The notes under the pieces: generated by a model | Told to the model about the DNA's origin: nothing | Database searches by the model: none | The model's input: the letters and a program-made list of their open reading frames with translations, nothing else | Program-made: the position numbers and the translations under genes | Part shown: positions 1-8,671 of the stretch, one piece after another | Layout of the letters: each line of letters starts with the position of its first letter | How positions within the stretch are numbered: position 1 is the first letter of the stretch | NCBI GenBank assembly: GCA_947088155.1 | Contig: CAMUFL010000001.1 | Span: forward strand, 179,111 to 243,110 | Length of the DNA: 64,000 nt | Reading direction: 5' to 3' | Source: an uncultured Gardnerella sp. | GTDB lineage: Bacteria > Actinomycetota > Actinomycetes > Actinomycetales > Bifidobacteriaceae

Positions 1-4
1 CAGA

Positions 5-1627
5 ATGGGCGAAGAACGCGAACACTCGCGGAGTGGTAAGAAATCTTTTGGTGAACGTGGTGGATTTGGTCATCGCAATGGTAGTAAAAGTAGCGAGCGT
101 CGCGGCGGTTTCCATAAAGATGGTTTCCATAAAGGCGGTTTTAAGAAGGGTGGTTTCCGCCGTAATGATGATGACCGTGAAGAGAGCTTCCGCTCTGGCG
201 TAAAGCGTGATGGTGATCGTCGTTTTAACCGTCATGACGATCGTAAAGATGACCGTCGCGGTGGTTTTAAGAAGAATGGTTTTAAGAAGGACGGATTCCG
301 CTCAGAGAATCGCGATAATGATCGTCGCTTTGATCGTAACCGTCATTTTGATCGTATAGATGATCGTCGCGATGATCGTCGCTCTAGAGATTTTGAACAT
401 TCTGGTGAAGAAGGTGGCAACCCACGCTACAAGAAGTTTGATGGTGAACATCGTTTTAACCATCGTGACGATCGCAGGGATAATCGTCGTGAGAACCATC
501 GCAATGGCGATTTCCATAAAGATTTTCATAAAGGCTCTAAGGGTGGCTTCCGTGATGACCGCAGAGATGATCGTCGCGATGAGCGCAGAGATAATGAGCG
601 TCGTTTTGATCGTCGTGACAATCGCAGAGATGACCGCAGAGATGACCGTCGCGCAAATTCGCGTAGTAACTTCCGCTTTGAAGATGGTCCACGCCGCAAT
701 TCTGACGGAACTGTTTCTTATCCATCTCAAAATCCTTATACAGCACGCCGCCCTGGTGAGCCTAAGATGCCAAAAGGTTTGGAATGGGCAATGCTTTCTA
801 AAGAAGATCGCGAGCGTTTGCGCGGTCTTTCAAAGGAGCATGCTGAAAATATTGGTCTTCATATTCTTGCGGCCTATACTTTGCAAGAAGAAAATCCTGA
901 ACTTGCATTAGAACATGCAAAGTGGGCTGCTAAGCAAGCATCTCGTATTGATTTTGCTCGCGAAACTTTAGCTTTTGTGGCCTATCGTCAGGGCGATTAC
1001 AAGCTTGCTTCTAAGGAATTCCGCACTGCAATGCGAATGAATGGTTACCTTGATTATTTGCCATTTATTGCCGATTGCGAGCGCGGTATGGGAAATCTAG
1101 ATAAGGCTTTAGAAATTTGCATGTCAGATGAAGCAAAAACCTTAAGAGGAGAAGTAAAAGCCGAAATGTTCCTCGTTTATGCAGGCGTTTTGGCTGATAC
1201 TGGTCATGCTGATAAGGCTATTGAATTGGTTCATGCAATGGGTCGTTCAAAGGGTCTTCCTGGAGAGTATCGTATGCGTGCAGTTCAAGCAGAACAATAC
1301 TTCTTGGAAGAAGCCGGTCGTAGTGACGAAGCAATTGAATTAGAGTCTTTGCTTGATAAGCTTGAGCAACAGTATGCTGATGTTGATGACGAAGATATAA
1401 ATCCTGATGATATTGTTATCGACTATGATTTAGAGCATTTGAATGATGACATGATGGATGAAATTGGCATGAGTGAAGATGATGCTCAATTTGCTCCTGA
1501 TGAAGAATCTGATGAAGAATCTGAAGTAACTGAAGATTTAGAAGACTCAGAAGAGACAAGTAACTCTGAGAATGCGGATAATACAGATACTATCGAGATG
1601 AGTGCTGTTCACGCTGACGAAGAGTAG
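5..1627 (+). CDS. R/D/G-rich low-complexity protein with TPR-like region
   Basis: Function not known. Residues about 1-250 are extremely rich in Arg, Asp, Gly, Phe and His, with many copies of DDRRDDRR, GGF and KxGF units, as in RNA-binding or condensate-forming disordered regions. Residues about 260-450 look alpha-helical and TPR-like (for example EHAKWAAKQASR, YRQGDYKLASKEFRTAMR, GNLDKALEICMS). The last 90 residues are strongly acidic. The first ATG lies 4 bases from the window edge, with no stop or ribosome site visible before it, so the true start may be upstream. A GC-rich hairpin follows the stop. TPR proteins of this kind precede a HAD phosphatase in bifidobacteria as I recall. RNA binding is inference from composition only. 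Confidence 0.75.
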   Translation: MGEEREHSRSGKKSFGERGGFGHRNGSKSSERRGGFHKDGFHKGGFKKGGFRRNDDDREESFRSGVKRDGDRRFNRHDDRKDDRRGGFKKNGFKKDGFRSENRDNDRRFDRNRHFDRIDDRRDDRRSRDFEHSGEEGGNPRYKKFDGEHRFNHRDDRRDNRRENHRNGDFHKDFHKGSKGGFRDDRRDDRRDERRDNERRFDRRDNRRDDRRDDRRANSRSNFRFEDGPRRNSDGTVSYPSQNPYTARRPGEPKMPKGLEWAMLSKEDRERLRGLSKEHAENIGLHILAAYTLQEENPELALEHAKWAAKQASRIDFARETLAFVAYRQGDYKLASKEFRTAMRMNGYLDYLPFIADCERGMGNLDKALEICMSDEAKTLRGEVKAEMFLVYAGVLADTGHADKAIELVHAMGRSKGLPGEYRMRAVQAEQYFLEEAGRSDEAIELESLLDKLEQQYADVDDEDINPDDIVIDYDLEHLNDDMMDEIGMSEDDAQFAPDEESDEESEVTEDLEDSEETSNSENADNTDTIEMSAVHADEE

Positions 1628-1649
1628 TTCGTAACATTTGAATATTTGC

Positions 1650-1690
1650 GCCCGGCTGCTTTTAAGTAAGCCGGGCACTTGCTGCTTTAA
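1650..1690 (+). terminator. Hairpin after the TPR gene
   Basis: Perfect 8-bp arms GCCCGGCT (1650-1657) and AGCCGGGC (1669-1676) enclose an 11-nt loop. The following tract is only weakly T-rich, so this is a probable but not classic intrinsic terminator. Confidence 0.5.
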
Positions 1691-1772
1691 GAGTTGATAT
1701 TTATAAAATAGGCTTAATAAAATTTGAATCTAAATTAAGTGCAGTGTTTAGCAAACTTAAATGAGGTATAGT

Positions 1773-2873
1773 ATGCAAGTTGAAACGAAAAAGAATTTTT
1801 CTTCATGTAATCGTCCGTTAAGCGATGCATTTCGTCTAGCACTGCTTGATTTAGATGGTGTTGTATATCGTGGTGGAAATGCTGTTGAATATGCGTCTGA
1901 TTCCATTTTGTTTGCGCAAAAAAATGGAATGGCAATTGAATACACAACTAATAATTCTTCGCGTTTCCAATCTGTTGTTGCAAAACAACTGGAAAGTTTT
2001 GGTTTAAAAGTAGAACCATGGCAGATTATAACGTCTTCTGTTGTTGCAGCAAGAATGGTAGCTCGCAATGTTGAGAAAGGATCTAAAGTTCTTGTTCTCG
2101 GCGCTGAACATTTGCGTCAAGAAGTGCAACGCGTAGGATTAGAGCTTGTAGATTCGTGCGAAGATAATCCTAAAGCTGTTATTCAAGGCTGGTATCCTCA
2201 AATGACTTGGCAAGAAATGGCGGAAGTTTCTTTCGCTGTTGAGCATGGTGCAAAATATTTCGTTACTAACCGCGACTTAACTATTCCAAGAGAGCATGGT
2301 ATTGCTCCTGGATGCGGTTCCATGATTCAAGCTGTTATTAATGCTACGGGTGTGGAGCCTATTTCGTCTGCTGGAAAACCAGAATCTGCAATGTATGATG
2401 AAGCAAGGTTTTTGGTTGCTGCTAATGCTAAGCATGATGATTCTGAATGTGAAGAATACACTGAAAAAGACGAGTATGGGAATCCTGTAATTAGTATTGA
2501 GCATTCATTAGCAGTTGGAGATCGTTTAGATACTGATATTGAGGCTGGGACAAGAGGAGGCTATGCTTCTTTACTTGTTCTTACTGGAGTTACAGATCCT
2601 CGCATGCTTATGCTTGCACCAAAACATTTGCGTCCAAGTTTTGTTTCTAAAGACTTGCGAGGATTAAACGAATCTCATAATGCTCCTGAACGCGTTAACG
2701 GTACTACTTTTACTTGTGAAGATGCTATAGCAAGAGTTGTGAATAATAATATTATTGAAGTTAATAACACCAACGATTGCAATGCTTTGAGAGCTGCTTG
2801 TGCGCTGGCATGGAGTTTGCAAGATTGCGGTGAAAATATGGAAAATTATACTCTTCCGGAGTTTTCCTTATGA
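1773..2873 (+). CDS. HAD-superfamily phosphatase, NagD/PGP-like
   Basis: Predicted phosphatase of the HAD IIA (NagD/4-nitrophenylphosphatase) group, substrate unknown. Motif I is LLDLDGVVYRGG, with the nucleophile and acid-base Asp pair. TTNNSSR is the motif II region, GKPE carries the motif III lysine, and VGDRLDTDIEAG is motif IV. An acidic insert (DDSECEEYTEKDEYG) sits between motifs III and IV. An in-frame ATG exists at 1761, but the GAGGT at 1763-1767 fits as the ribosome site for ATG 1773, so I chose 1773. The last four bases overlap tlyA (ATGA), implying translational coupling. It is the first gene of a likely co-transcribed set with tlyA, nadK and recN. Confidence 0.85.
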   Translation: MQVETKKNFSSCNRPLSDAFRLALLDLDGVVYRGGNAVEYASDSILFAQKNGMAIEYTTNNSSRFQSVVAKQLESFGLKVEPWQIITSSVVAARMVARNVEKGSKVLVLGAEHLRQEVQRVGLELVDSCEDNPKAVIQGWYPQMTWQEMAEVSFAVEHGAKYFVTNRDLTIPREHGIAPGCGSMIQAVINATGVEPISSAGKPESAMYDEARFLVAANAKHDDSECEEYTEKDEYGNPVISIEHSLAVGDRLDTDIEAGTRGGYASLLVLTGVTDPRMLMLAPKHLRPSFVSKDLRGLNESHNAPERVNGTTFTCEDAIARVVNNNIIEVNNTNDCNALRAACALAWSLQDCGENMENYTLPEFSL

Positions 2874-3673
2874 CTGTAAATGAGGATTTAAGTAAACTTT
2901 CAAATAGCAATATTTCACAACGTTTAGATTGCGCTTTGGTTAAGCGTGGTTTAGCAGAAAGTAGGACAACTGCTCAGCGTTTAATTCGTGCTGGCGTAGT
3001 GAGTGTTGACAATCGAAATATTACAAAATCCTCATTTTTAGTAAACAATTCACATGCAATAACAATCAATGAATCAAAAAATACGCAATCTTGTATTAGA
3101 TACGTTTCTCGCGGAGCGCTTAAGTTAGAAGGTGCCTTCGAAGCGTTTTCTAAAAATGGTTTAACTACTTCCAAATCAACTAAAGCTCTAGATATAGGTG
3201 CATCAACGGGCGGTTTTTGCGACGTTCTTTTGCAAAGAGGCGTTCATTCTGTAATAGCTTTAGATGTTGGTCATGGTCAATTACATCCAAAAATAGCTAA
3301 CAATTCACATGTAATTGAAATGAGCGGTGTAAATATTCGAAATGTGTACGAAGAAAACTTGCCATATAAGCCAAATCTTATAGTTTCTGACGTTTCTTTT
3401 ATTTCTCTAACGCTTGTTATTCCAGTAATTTCTAGAATAGCTCAATTGCATGCAGATATTGTGCTTTTAGTTAAGCCGCAATTTGAAGTAGGAAAAGGAA
3501 ACCTTGGAAAAGGTGGAATAGTAACTGACGAAACTTTAAAAATTAAAGCTTTAGAAACAATAAAAAGTTGTGCAAATCAAAACGGTCTAAAGGTTATCTC
3601 CTCTTGTGAATCTCCTATTGAAGGAACACATGGCAATACGGAGTATCTTCTTTATGCGCGTTACGAGAAATAA
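2870..3673 (+). CDS. tlyA: TlyA family rRNA 2'-O-methyltransferase
   Basis: TlyA methylates ribose 2'-OH positions in 16S and 23S rRNA in actinobacteria. Residues about 18-75 form an S4 RNA-binding domain (RLDCALVKRGLAESRTTAQR). From about residue 85 there is an FtsJ-type SAM methyltransferase: YVSRGALKLEGA, the SAM loop ALDIGASTGGFCDVLLQRG, ALDVGHGQL, and SDVSFISLTLVIP ahead of LLVKPQFEVGKG. These contain the expected catalytic K-D-K-E set. The length of 267 residues is typical. The ATG overlaps the HAD stop by four bases. Loss of TlyA gives capreomycin resistance in mycobacteria; this copy looks intact. Confidence 0.92.
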   Translation: MTVNEDLSKLSNSNISQRLDCALVKRGLAESRTTAQRLIRAGVVSVDNRNITKSSFLVNNSHAITINESKNTQSCIRYVSRGALKLEGAFEAFSKNGLTTSKSTKALDIGASTGGFCDVLLQRGVHSVIALDVGHGQLHPKIANNSHVIEMSGVNIRNVYEENLPYKPNLIVSDVSFISLTLVIPVISRIAQLHADIVLLVKPQFEVGKGNLGKGGIVTDETLKIKALETIKSCANQNGLKVISSCESPIEGTHGNTEYLLYARYEK

Positions 3674-3770
3674 GAAATAAGTTAATCATTGAATGTTTAA
3701 CATTTTTCAATATGTATCCTAACAATTACAATAGTAGTAGTTGTGTTTAAACAGTACGAAGGGGCTGTAT

Positions 3771-4694
3771 ATGCAGGAACATTTCGATACTAATTCCGCT
3801 TCGGCGGCTCGTCGTGCTCTTGTAGTTACTCACGCTAGGATCGATGTTCACAGTAATGTGGTAAATCAAGTCAAGACTCAACTTATTAAAGCTGGATTCG
3901 TTGTTGACGTATTCAACAGTGCTTCTGTGTCTGATTTTGCTAAAAAAACTACTCGTATAGTTGACGAAAATACAGAAATAGTTGTGGTACTTGGGGGAGA
4001 TGGCACCATGCTTCAGGCTGCTGAGTTAGTGCATTGTACTACTGTTCCAATTATCGGCATAAATCTTGGCCATGTTGGTTTTTTGGCAGAATTCGAAAGT
4101 TTTCAAATTAATGATGCTATTCGTAGAATTGCAAACAAGGATTACACTATTGACAGGAGAATGGAAGCTCATGTAGATGTGTGGCTTCCTGGCGAAAGCG
4201 AGCCTTTAAGTGATTGGGCGTTGAACGATATAACTCTTGATCGCGAAGACAGAGGTCGAATGGTAGAACTTTCAATACGAGTAGACGATGTTGAAATGTC
4301 ATCTTTTGGTTGCGATGGTGTAATAGTTTCAACTCCTACTGGTTCCACAGCTTACGCATTTTCAGCAGGTGGATCAATTATGTGGCCAAATGTAGAAGCA
4401 TTGCAATTAGTGCCATTAGCTGCTCATGCTCTTTTTGCGCGTCCTCTAATTATTGGTGCCGGTTCTACTTTTACTATTGACATTCTTAATGAATCGTCTT
4501 CTGGAGGTTGGATTTGTTGCGACGGTAGAAGACAGCGTGCGCTCCCTCAGGGATCAAGGATTCAAGTTCGTCAATCAAAAGATGAGCTATTATTAGCTAG
4601 ACTTTCTGGCGCTCCTTTTACGAAGCGTTTAGTTACAAAATTTGATTTGCCAATAGTTGGATGGCGTGAGCACAATAATAATTCTTTAAAATGA
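3771..4694 (+). CDS. nadK: NAD kinase
   Basis: Phosphorylates NAD+ to NADP+ in the cytosol. The diagnostic VVLGGDGTMLQAAEL (GGDGT) is present, followed by INLGHVGFLAEFE, the NE/ND motif variant LNDITLDRE, and the glycine-rich SFGCDGVIVSTPTGSTAYAFSAGG. The frame opens at a TTG (3741), but GAAGGGG at 3758-3764 sits properly before ATG 3771, giving 307 residues. It follows tlyA by about 100 bases and precedes recN, the common actinobacterial order tlyA-nadK-recN. Confidence 0.95.
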   Translation: MQEHFDTNSASAARRALVVTHARIDVHSNVVNQVKTQLIKAGFVVDVFNSASVSDFAKKTTRIVDENTEIVVVLGGDGTMLQAAELVHCTTVPIIGINLGHVGFLAEFESFQINDAIRRIANKDYTIDRRMEAHVDVWLPGESEPLSDWALNDITLDREDRGRMVELSIRVDDVEMSSFGCDGVIVSTPTGSTAYAFSAGGSIMWPNVEALQLVPLAAHALFARPLIIGAGSTFTIDILNESSSGGWICCDGRRQRALPQGSRIQVRQSKDELLLARLSGAPFTKRLVTKFDLPIVGWREHNNNSLK

Positions 4695-4748
4695 ATTATT
4701 TAAGTAGAAAATAATATTAAATATAGCATTTATAAAACGAGGTACAGC

Positions 4749-6542
4749 GTGCTTGAAGAGTTAGAAATACGTAATCTTGGGCCAATTTCACATGCGCTTA
4801 TTACTCCTTCGTCTCACATGACAGCTATTACGGGCGAAACAGGTGCCGGAAAGTCAATGCTTTTAAGTGCTATCAAGCTTATTTCTGGATCCAAAGCAGA
4901 AGTTGCAAGGATTTCTCCAAATGCTAAAGAAGCGTGGGTCCAAGGCATATTTAGTATTCCTAAAACAAGTGAATTAGTAGATGCTGTTGGCAAATCCGGT
5001 ATTGAATTAGAGCCTTCAGAAAATGACGAAAATAAATCAGATATGTATGTTTCTAGAACAGTACCACAAGAAGGTCGTTCAAGAGCAACAATTTCTGGTT
5101 TCGCAGTACCAAAAACAGTTCTTGAACAAGTATGTTCTCGATTGATAGTGATTCATGGACAAAGTGACCAATTACGCATAGCAACAAATTCAAAACAACG
5201 CGAATTGCTTGATACTGTATCTAAAAATAGTGAATTACTTAAGCAATACGCATGTGCGTATCAAGCGTGGAAAGATGCTAAAGAAACATGTAACCGACTA
5301 GAAAATCAAGCGTCTTCTTCACGGCAACGTGCAGATTACCTTAGAGAATCATTAGCGCGAATACGAGATGTGAATCCTCTCCCTAATGAAGATAAAGAAT
5401 TGCGCGCAAAAAGAGAAAGAATTGAGAATTCTGCTCAAATTGTCAAAGCAGTGAGCATTGCGCTCGCATCCCTTGATTCCAGTCAAATAGATTGTGGTGC
5501 TTCAGAATCATCTGAAGATGCTTGTTTCCTTGTAGATAAAGCTTCTCAAGCATTACGAAATATTCGTGTAGATGATTCTTTCAATTCTATTGCAAATCAA
5601 CTTGACGATATTCATGCTCAACTTGACGATATCGTAATGCAGCTTGCTCAACAGTTGGATATCGATGTAAGTGAAAAAGATTTAGATGATTTAAATTCTC
5701 GTATTCATGATCTTACTGATTTAACTCGTAGGTGGGGCCCAACATTAGATGATGTACTTGATTGGTCCGAAAAAGCTCAGTTTGAACTTGAAGATTTAGA
5801 TGATTCTCCTGAAGCTATTGCCAAAGCGCGTGCTAAATGTGCTCAACGATATGATGATGCTCTTAAACTTGCTGAAGAATTATATAAAACTCGTTTAAAT
5901 GCAGCTCATGATTTTGGCACTTTAGTTAGTGAAGAATTAAACTCTTTGGCCATGCCAGGTGCTCAATTAATTATCAGTGTAAATAAGCGTTGCGAAGATT
6001 TATCTGGTTCTATTCCGCTTGATGCTAACGGATGTGATGATGTAGAGTTTTTGTTCCGACCATTTCCTGCTTCTTCAGATTTGCCGATGAGCAAAAGTGC
6101 TTCTGGTGGTGAATTAAGTAGGCTTATGCTTGCAATTGAGCTTGTTATTGCGAAGTTGACAGATTGCGACGAAGAAAATATGACATTTATTTTCGACGAA
6201 GTAGATTCTGGTGTTGGTGGTGTTGCGGCAGTAGAGCTAGGTAAACGTTTGGCTCAACTTTCTAAACATGCTCAAGTTATTGTTGTTACTCATTTAGCTC
6301 AGGTTGCTTCTTTTGCAGATGTACAATTTGCAGTACAAAAAAATCTTGTTGAAAATGACGATAATAGCGAGAATAGCTCTTTTGCTAAAGTTGCAAATAC
6401 TTCTGTTATTGAGCTTAATGATTTGATGCGTGAACAAGAGATTGCTAGGATGCTTGATGGAAGTGAATCAAAAACTTCACTAGAACATGCTCGTGAACTA
6501 TTGAATGCAAGTAGGAAGATCATTGATGGATTTACAAAATAA
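4749..6542 (+). CDS. recN: DNA repair ATPase RecN
   Basis: SMC-like ATPase acting in double-strand break repair. The N-terminal AAA half carries Walker A GETGAGKSM (about residues 29-37). The middle is a long coiled coil (about 160-400). The C-terminal half has the ABC signature SASGGELSRLMLAIEL and Walker B MTFIFDEVDSGVGG, then VVTHLAQVASFAD. The start is GTG 4749, with GAGGT about six bases upstream. The length of 597 residues is close to normal. Its end overlaps the next HAD gene by 17 bases. Confidence 0.95.
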   Translation: MLEELEIRNLGPISHALITPSSHMTAITGETGAGKSMLLSAIKLISGSKAEVARISPNAKEAWVQGIFSIPKTSELVDAVGKSGIELEPSENDENKSDMYVSRTVPQEGRSRATISGFAVPKTVLEQVCSRLIVIHGQSDQLRIATNSKQRELLDTVSKNSELLKQYACAYQAWKDAKETCNRLENQASSSRQRADYLRESLARIRDVNPLPNEDKELRAKRERIENSAQIVKAVSIALASLDSSQIDCGASESSEDACFLVDKASQALRNIRVDDSFNSIANQLDDIHAQLDDIVMQLAQQLDIDVSEKDLDDLNSRIHDLTDLTRRWGPTLDDVLDWSEKAQFELEDLDDSPEAIAKARAKCAQRYDDALKLAEELYKTRLNAAHDFGTLVSEELNSLAMPGAQLIISVNKRCEDLSGSIPLDANGCDDVEFLFRPFPASSDLPMSKSASGGELSRLMLAIELVIAKLTDCDEENMTFIFDEVDSGVGGVAAVELGKRLAQLSKHAQVIVVTHLAQVASFADVQFAVQKNLVENDDNSENSSFAKVANTSVIELNDLMREQEIARMLDGSESKTSLEHARELLNASRKIIDGFTK

Positions 6543-7206
6543 TTCGTCTATTGTTGCAGCGATTTTTGATTTTGACGGCACATTACTTGATTCTTTAAGC
6601 GTTTGGGATGATATTGATCGAGTAAGTTTTGCGAAACGTGGTATGAGCGTTCCCTCAATCTTTGCTAGTACAACTGCAACAATGAATCCTAGACAAATTG
6701 CAGAATATGTTATTAAAAATTACGGGTTCACTGATTCTCCTGAAGCTTTGATGAAGGAGTGGTCAGATATGGCTTTTGACGCTTATGCTAATCATCTTCC
6801 GCTAAGAAAAGGCGCGTATGAATATGTGCATTATTTGCATTCTAATGGTGTAAAGCTTTTTCTTGCCACAACTCTTTCTAAACGCTTGTGTATTCCAGCT
6901 TTAAAAAGAGTTGGTATTTTTGATTGTTTTGATTTTCTTCATTTTGGAGAAGATTTATCTGAAAAAGGTAAGCATAGTCCTAAAACTTATACCGATATTG
7001 CTAATCAGCTTAAAGCAGATCCAGCTGAATGCATAGTTTTTGAAGATTCTGCTACAGCTTTATGTTCAGCTCAGCAAGCTGGTATGCAAACATGCGGAGT
7101 AGTTGATAATTCAAACGTAAAAATTGATTTAGATTCGTCGTTTAATAAGTGTTTAGCAGTATTCTCTGATTTTTCTTTCGCTCCAAAAATCAGCGATATA
7201 AGTTGA
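6526..7206 (+). CDS. HAD-superfamily phosphatase, phosphoglycolate phosphatase-like
   Basis: Small HAD hydrolase (226 residues) with motif I FDFDGTLLDS, a four-helix cap (about 20-95), motif II region LATTLSKR, the motif III lysine in KHSPKTYTDIA, and motif IV VFEDSATALCSAQQAG. Substrate unknown; this subfamily includes phosphoglycolate and beta-phosphoglucomutase-type enzymes. An ATG at 6505 is also in frame, but GTAGGAAG at 6511-6518 points to ATG 6526. It overlaps the end of recN and converges with rnpB. Confidence 0.8.
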   Translation: MDLQNNSSIVAAIFDFDGTLLDSLSVWDDIDRVSFAKRGMSVPSIFASTTATMNPRQIAEYVIKNYGFTDSPEALMKEWSDMAFDAYANHLPLRKGAYEYVHYLHSNGVKLFLATTLSKRLCIPALKRVGIFDCFDFLHFGEDLSEKGKHSPKTYTDIANQLKADPAECIVFEDSATALCSAQQAGMQTCGVVDNSNVKIDLDSSFNKCLAVFSDFSFAPKISDIS

Positions 7207-7221
7207 AAATATGCTATTTGG

Positions 7222-7604
7222 TTGAGTTGATGAGGTTTCACATACCCCGGGTTTTGTCGCATACACAAGTGCATGCGGATGGCCATCCATCTCGATTTGA
7301 CGTTACCGCCAAACTCTAGCAGTCTACCCGAAGACTTGGGCGAGCAGCCCTTAAACACCTTCTGCTTGACCTTGCTCCCAATGAGGCTTGCCATGCGGCT
7401 AACTGTTACCAGAAGCCCGGTGGTCTCTTACGCCGCCGTTTCACCCTTACCCGAACGAAACGTTCAGGCGGTCTATTCTCTGTTGCGCTATCTCTCAGGT
7501 CGCCCTGGGCGGACGTTATCCGCCATTGTGCTCTGTGGAGCCCGGAAGTTCCTCAGTCACTCCGAATGAACATTGTGACCGCGGCCATCGTGAAACCTCA
7601 ACCT
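7222..7604 (-). ncRNA. rnpB: RNase P RNA
   Basis: Catalytic RNA of RNase P, which trims tRNA 5' leaders. Read on the minus strand it contains the conserved segment GAGGAACTTCCGGGCTCC, then AGGGTGAAACGGCGGCGTAAG, and near the 3' end a match to the conserved P4 strand. P1 is formed by GAGGTTTCAC near the 5' end (about 7590-7599) and GTGAAACCTC near the 3' end (about 7232-7241). The size of about 380 nt suits an actinobacterial type A RNA. The 5' end is set from the promoter upstream; the 3' end is approximate. Several open frames across this stretch are coincidental. Confidence 0.93.
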
Positions 7605-7609
7605 TCCTA

Positions 7610-7638
7610 ATTATAGCAGATAATATTAATATCGTAAA
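7610..7638 (-). promoter_or_regulatory. rnpB promoter
   Basis: On the minus strand, TTTACG (7633-7638) lies 17 bases before a perfect TATAAT (7610-7615). The expected start is about 7603-7604, just before the first P1 strand. Confidence 0.7.
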
Positions 7639-7811
7639 AAATTCGTTATTTTATAAGAAATTCCGTAATAAACGTTAATTTTTTTATTTTAATTTAATAA
7701 ATTGCTAGGTTTGTATGGATTTAGCAGATATAATAGAAGAACCGACGGCATCGTGGCAGTCGGGTTGTACAAATCGAGCTTAAGGTTCGAGTCTATATGG
7801 GGAGGTTTCGC

Positions 7812-8483
7812 ATGGAAATCGTCATTACTGGTCGTCATACGCAGATTAATCAAAGGTTCCGTGACGTTGTAGAAAGTAAGATGAATCGTGTGACCGCCAT
7901 TGCGCCTGATGCGCAGCGCGTGCAAATCGTGTTGACTCATGAAGGCAATCCAAGGCAGGCTGACACAGCAAAGCGAGTTGAAATCACTGTTGTTGCAGGA
8001 AGCACTGTGATTCGCGCAGAAGCTTCTAGCACTGATCAATTTAGCGCATTAGATATGGCGCTTGATAAGTTGACGCTTCGTTTGCGTCGTACTCGCGATC
8101 GTCGTAAGGATCATCGCCGTGGATATACGGAAATGACTCCTGTAGATATGGGTGCTGTAGAACCTGAGATTGAAACTACCGTTGAAGAGCCAGAAGAAAA
8201 TGAGGTTAATAGCGCAGATGCTGCTGTTGCTTCCGATTTAGGTCCTGGTGAATCTGTGGAAGTAAGTGTTGGCGACACTCCTATTGTGATTCGTCGTAAG
8301 CTACATATTGCAGAGCCTATGAGCATAGATGAGGCTTTGTATGAGATGGAGCTTATTGGACATGATTTCTTCCTGTTTGTAAACAAAGAAACTATGAGAC
8401 CATCTGTAGTATATCGCAGACATGGTTGGAGCTATGGCGTGTTTGAAATTGATACACCTGAAAATGTTGCTAAGCAAAAGTAA
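7812..8483 (+). CDS. hpf: Ribosome hibernation promoting factor, long form
   Basis: Binds the 30S decoding centre and dimerises 70S ribosomes into inactive 100S particles in stress. The N-terminal domain (about 1-105) is the S30AE/YfiA fold: MEIVITGRHTQINQRFRDVV, then RVEITVVAGSTVIRAEASS and a basic KLTLRLRRTRDRRKDHRRG. An acidic linker (about 120-150) leads to the C-terminal dimerisation domain with VIRRKLHIAEPMSIDEALYE and HDFFLFVNKETMRPSVVYRR. The start is ATG 7812 because GGGGAGG at 7799-7805 is its ribosome site; an ATG at 7797 contains that site. A TATAAT at 7729-7734 may be the -10 element. Confidence 0.92.
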   Translation: MEIVITGRHTQINQRFRDVVESKMNRVTAIAPDAQRVQIVLTHEGNPRQADTAKRVEITVVAGSTVIRAEASSTDQFSALDMALDKLTLRLRRTRDRRKDHRRGYTEMTPVDMGAVEPEIETTVEEPEENEVNSADAAVASDLGPGESVEVSVGDTPIVIRRKLHIAEPMSIDEALYEMELIGHDFFLFVNKETMRPSVVYRRHGWSYGVFEIDTPENVAKQK

Positions 8484-8522
8484 TGGTTAAAAACATGTCT
8501 AAAGTGCGCGAATAAGTGCGCG

Positions 8523-8557
8523 TGCCCGTCTAGCACAATGTTGGGCGGGCATTTTTA
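8523..8557 (+). terminator. Terminator after hpf
   Basis: TGCCCG (8523-8528) pairs with CGGGCA (8546-8551), followed by a T-rich tract. Confidence 0.8.
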
Positions 8558-8578
8558 TGTAGAAATCAGACTCGCTAA

Positions 8579-8608
8579 CTTACAAAAATCGTAGCCGTCG
8601 CGTAATAT
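8579..8608 (+). promoter_or_regulatory. Probable secA promoter
   Basis: CTTACA (8579-8584) and TAATAT (8603-8608) are 18 bases apart, between the hpf terminator and the secA ribosome site. Each matches the sigma-70 consensus at four of six positions. Confidence 0.45.
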
Positions 8609-8671
8609 AGGCACAGTTTACGTCTATGTTGGCTAGGCCGTCGTCATAGACATGACCTAAGGGAGCAAAAC

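Noticed and set aside
302..911. Long open frames in other phases inside the first gene
   Set aside because: They come from the repetitive RDDRR/GGF codons read out of phase; residues are hydrophobic low-complexity and there are no ribosome sites.
7273..7569. A 98-codon plus-strand open frame between the second HAD gene and hpf
   Set aside because: It lies wholly within the RNase P RNA gene on the other strand and has no ribosome site.
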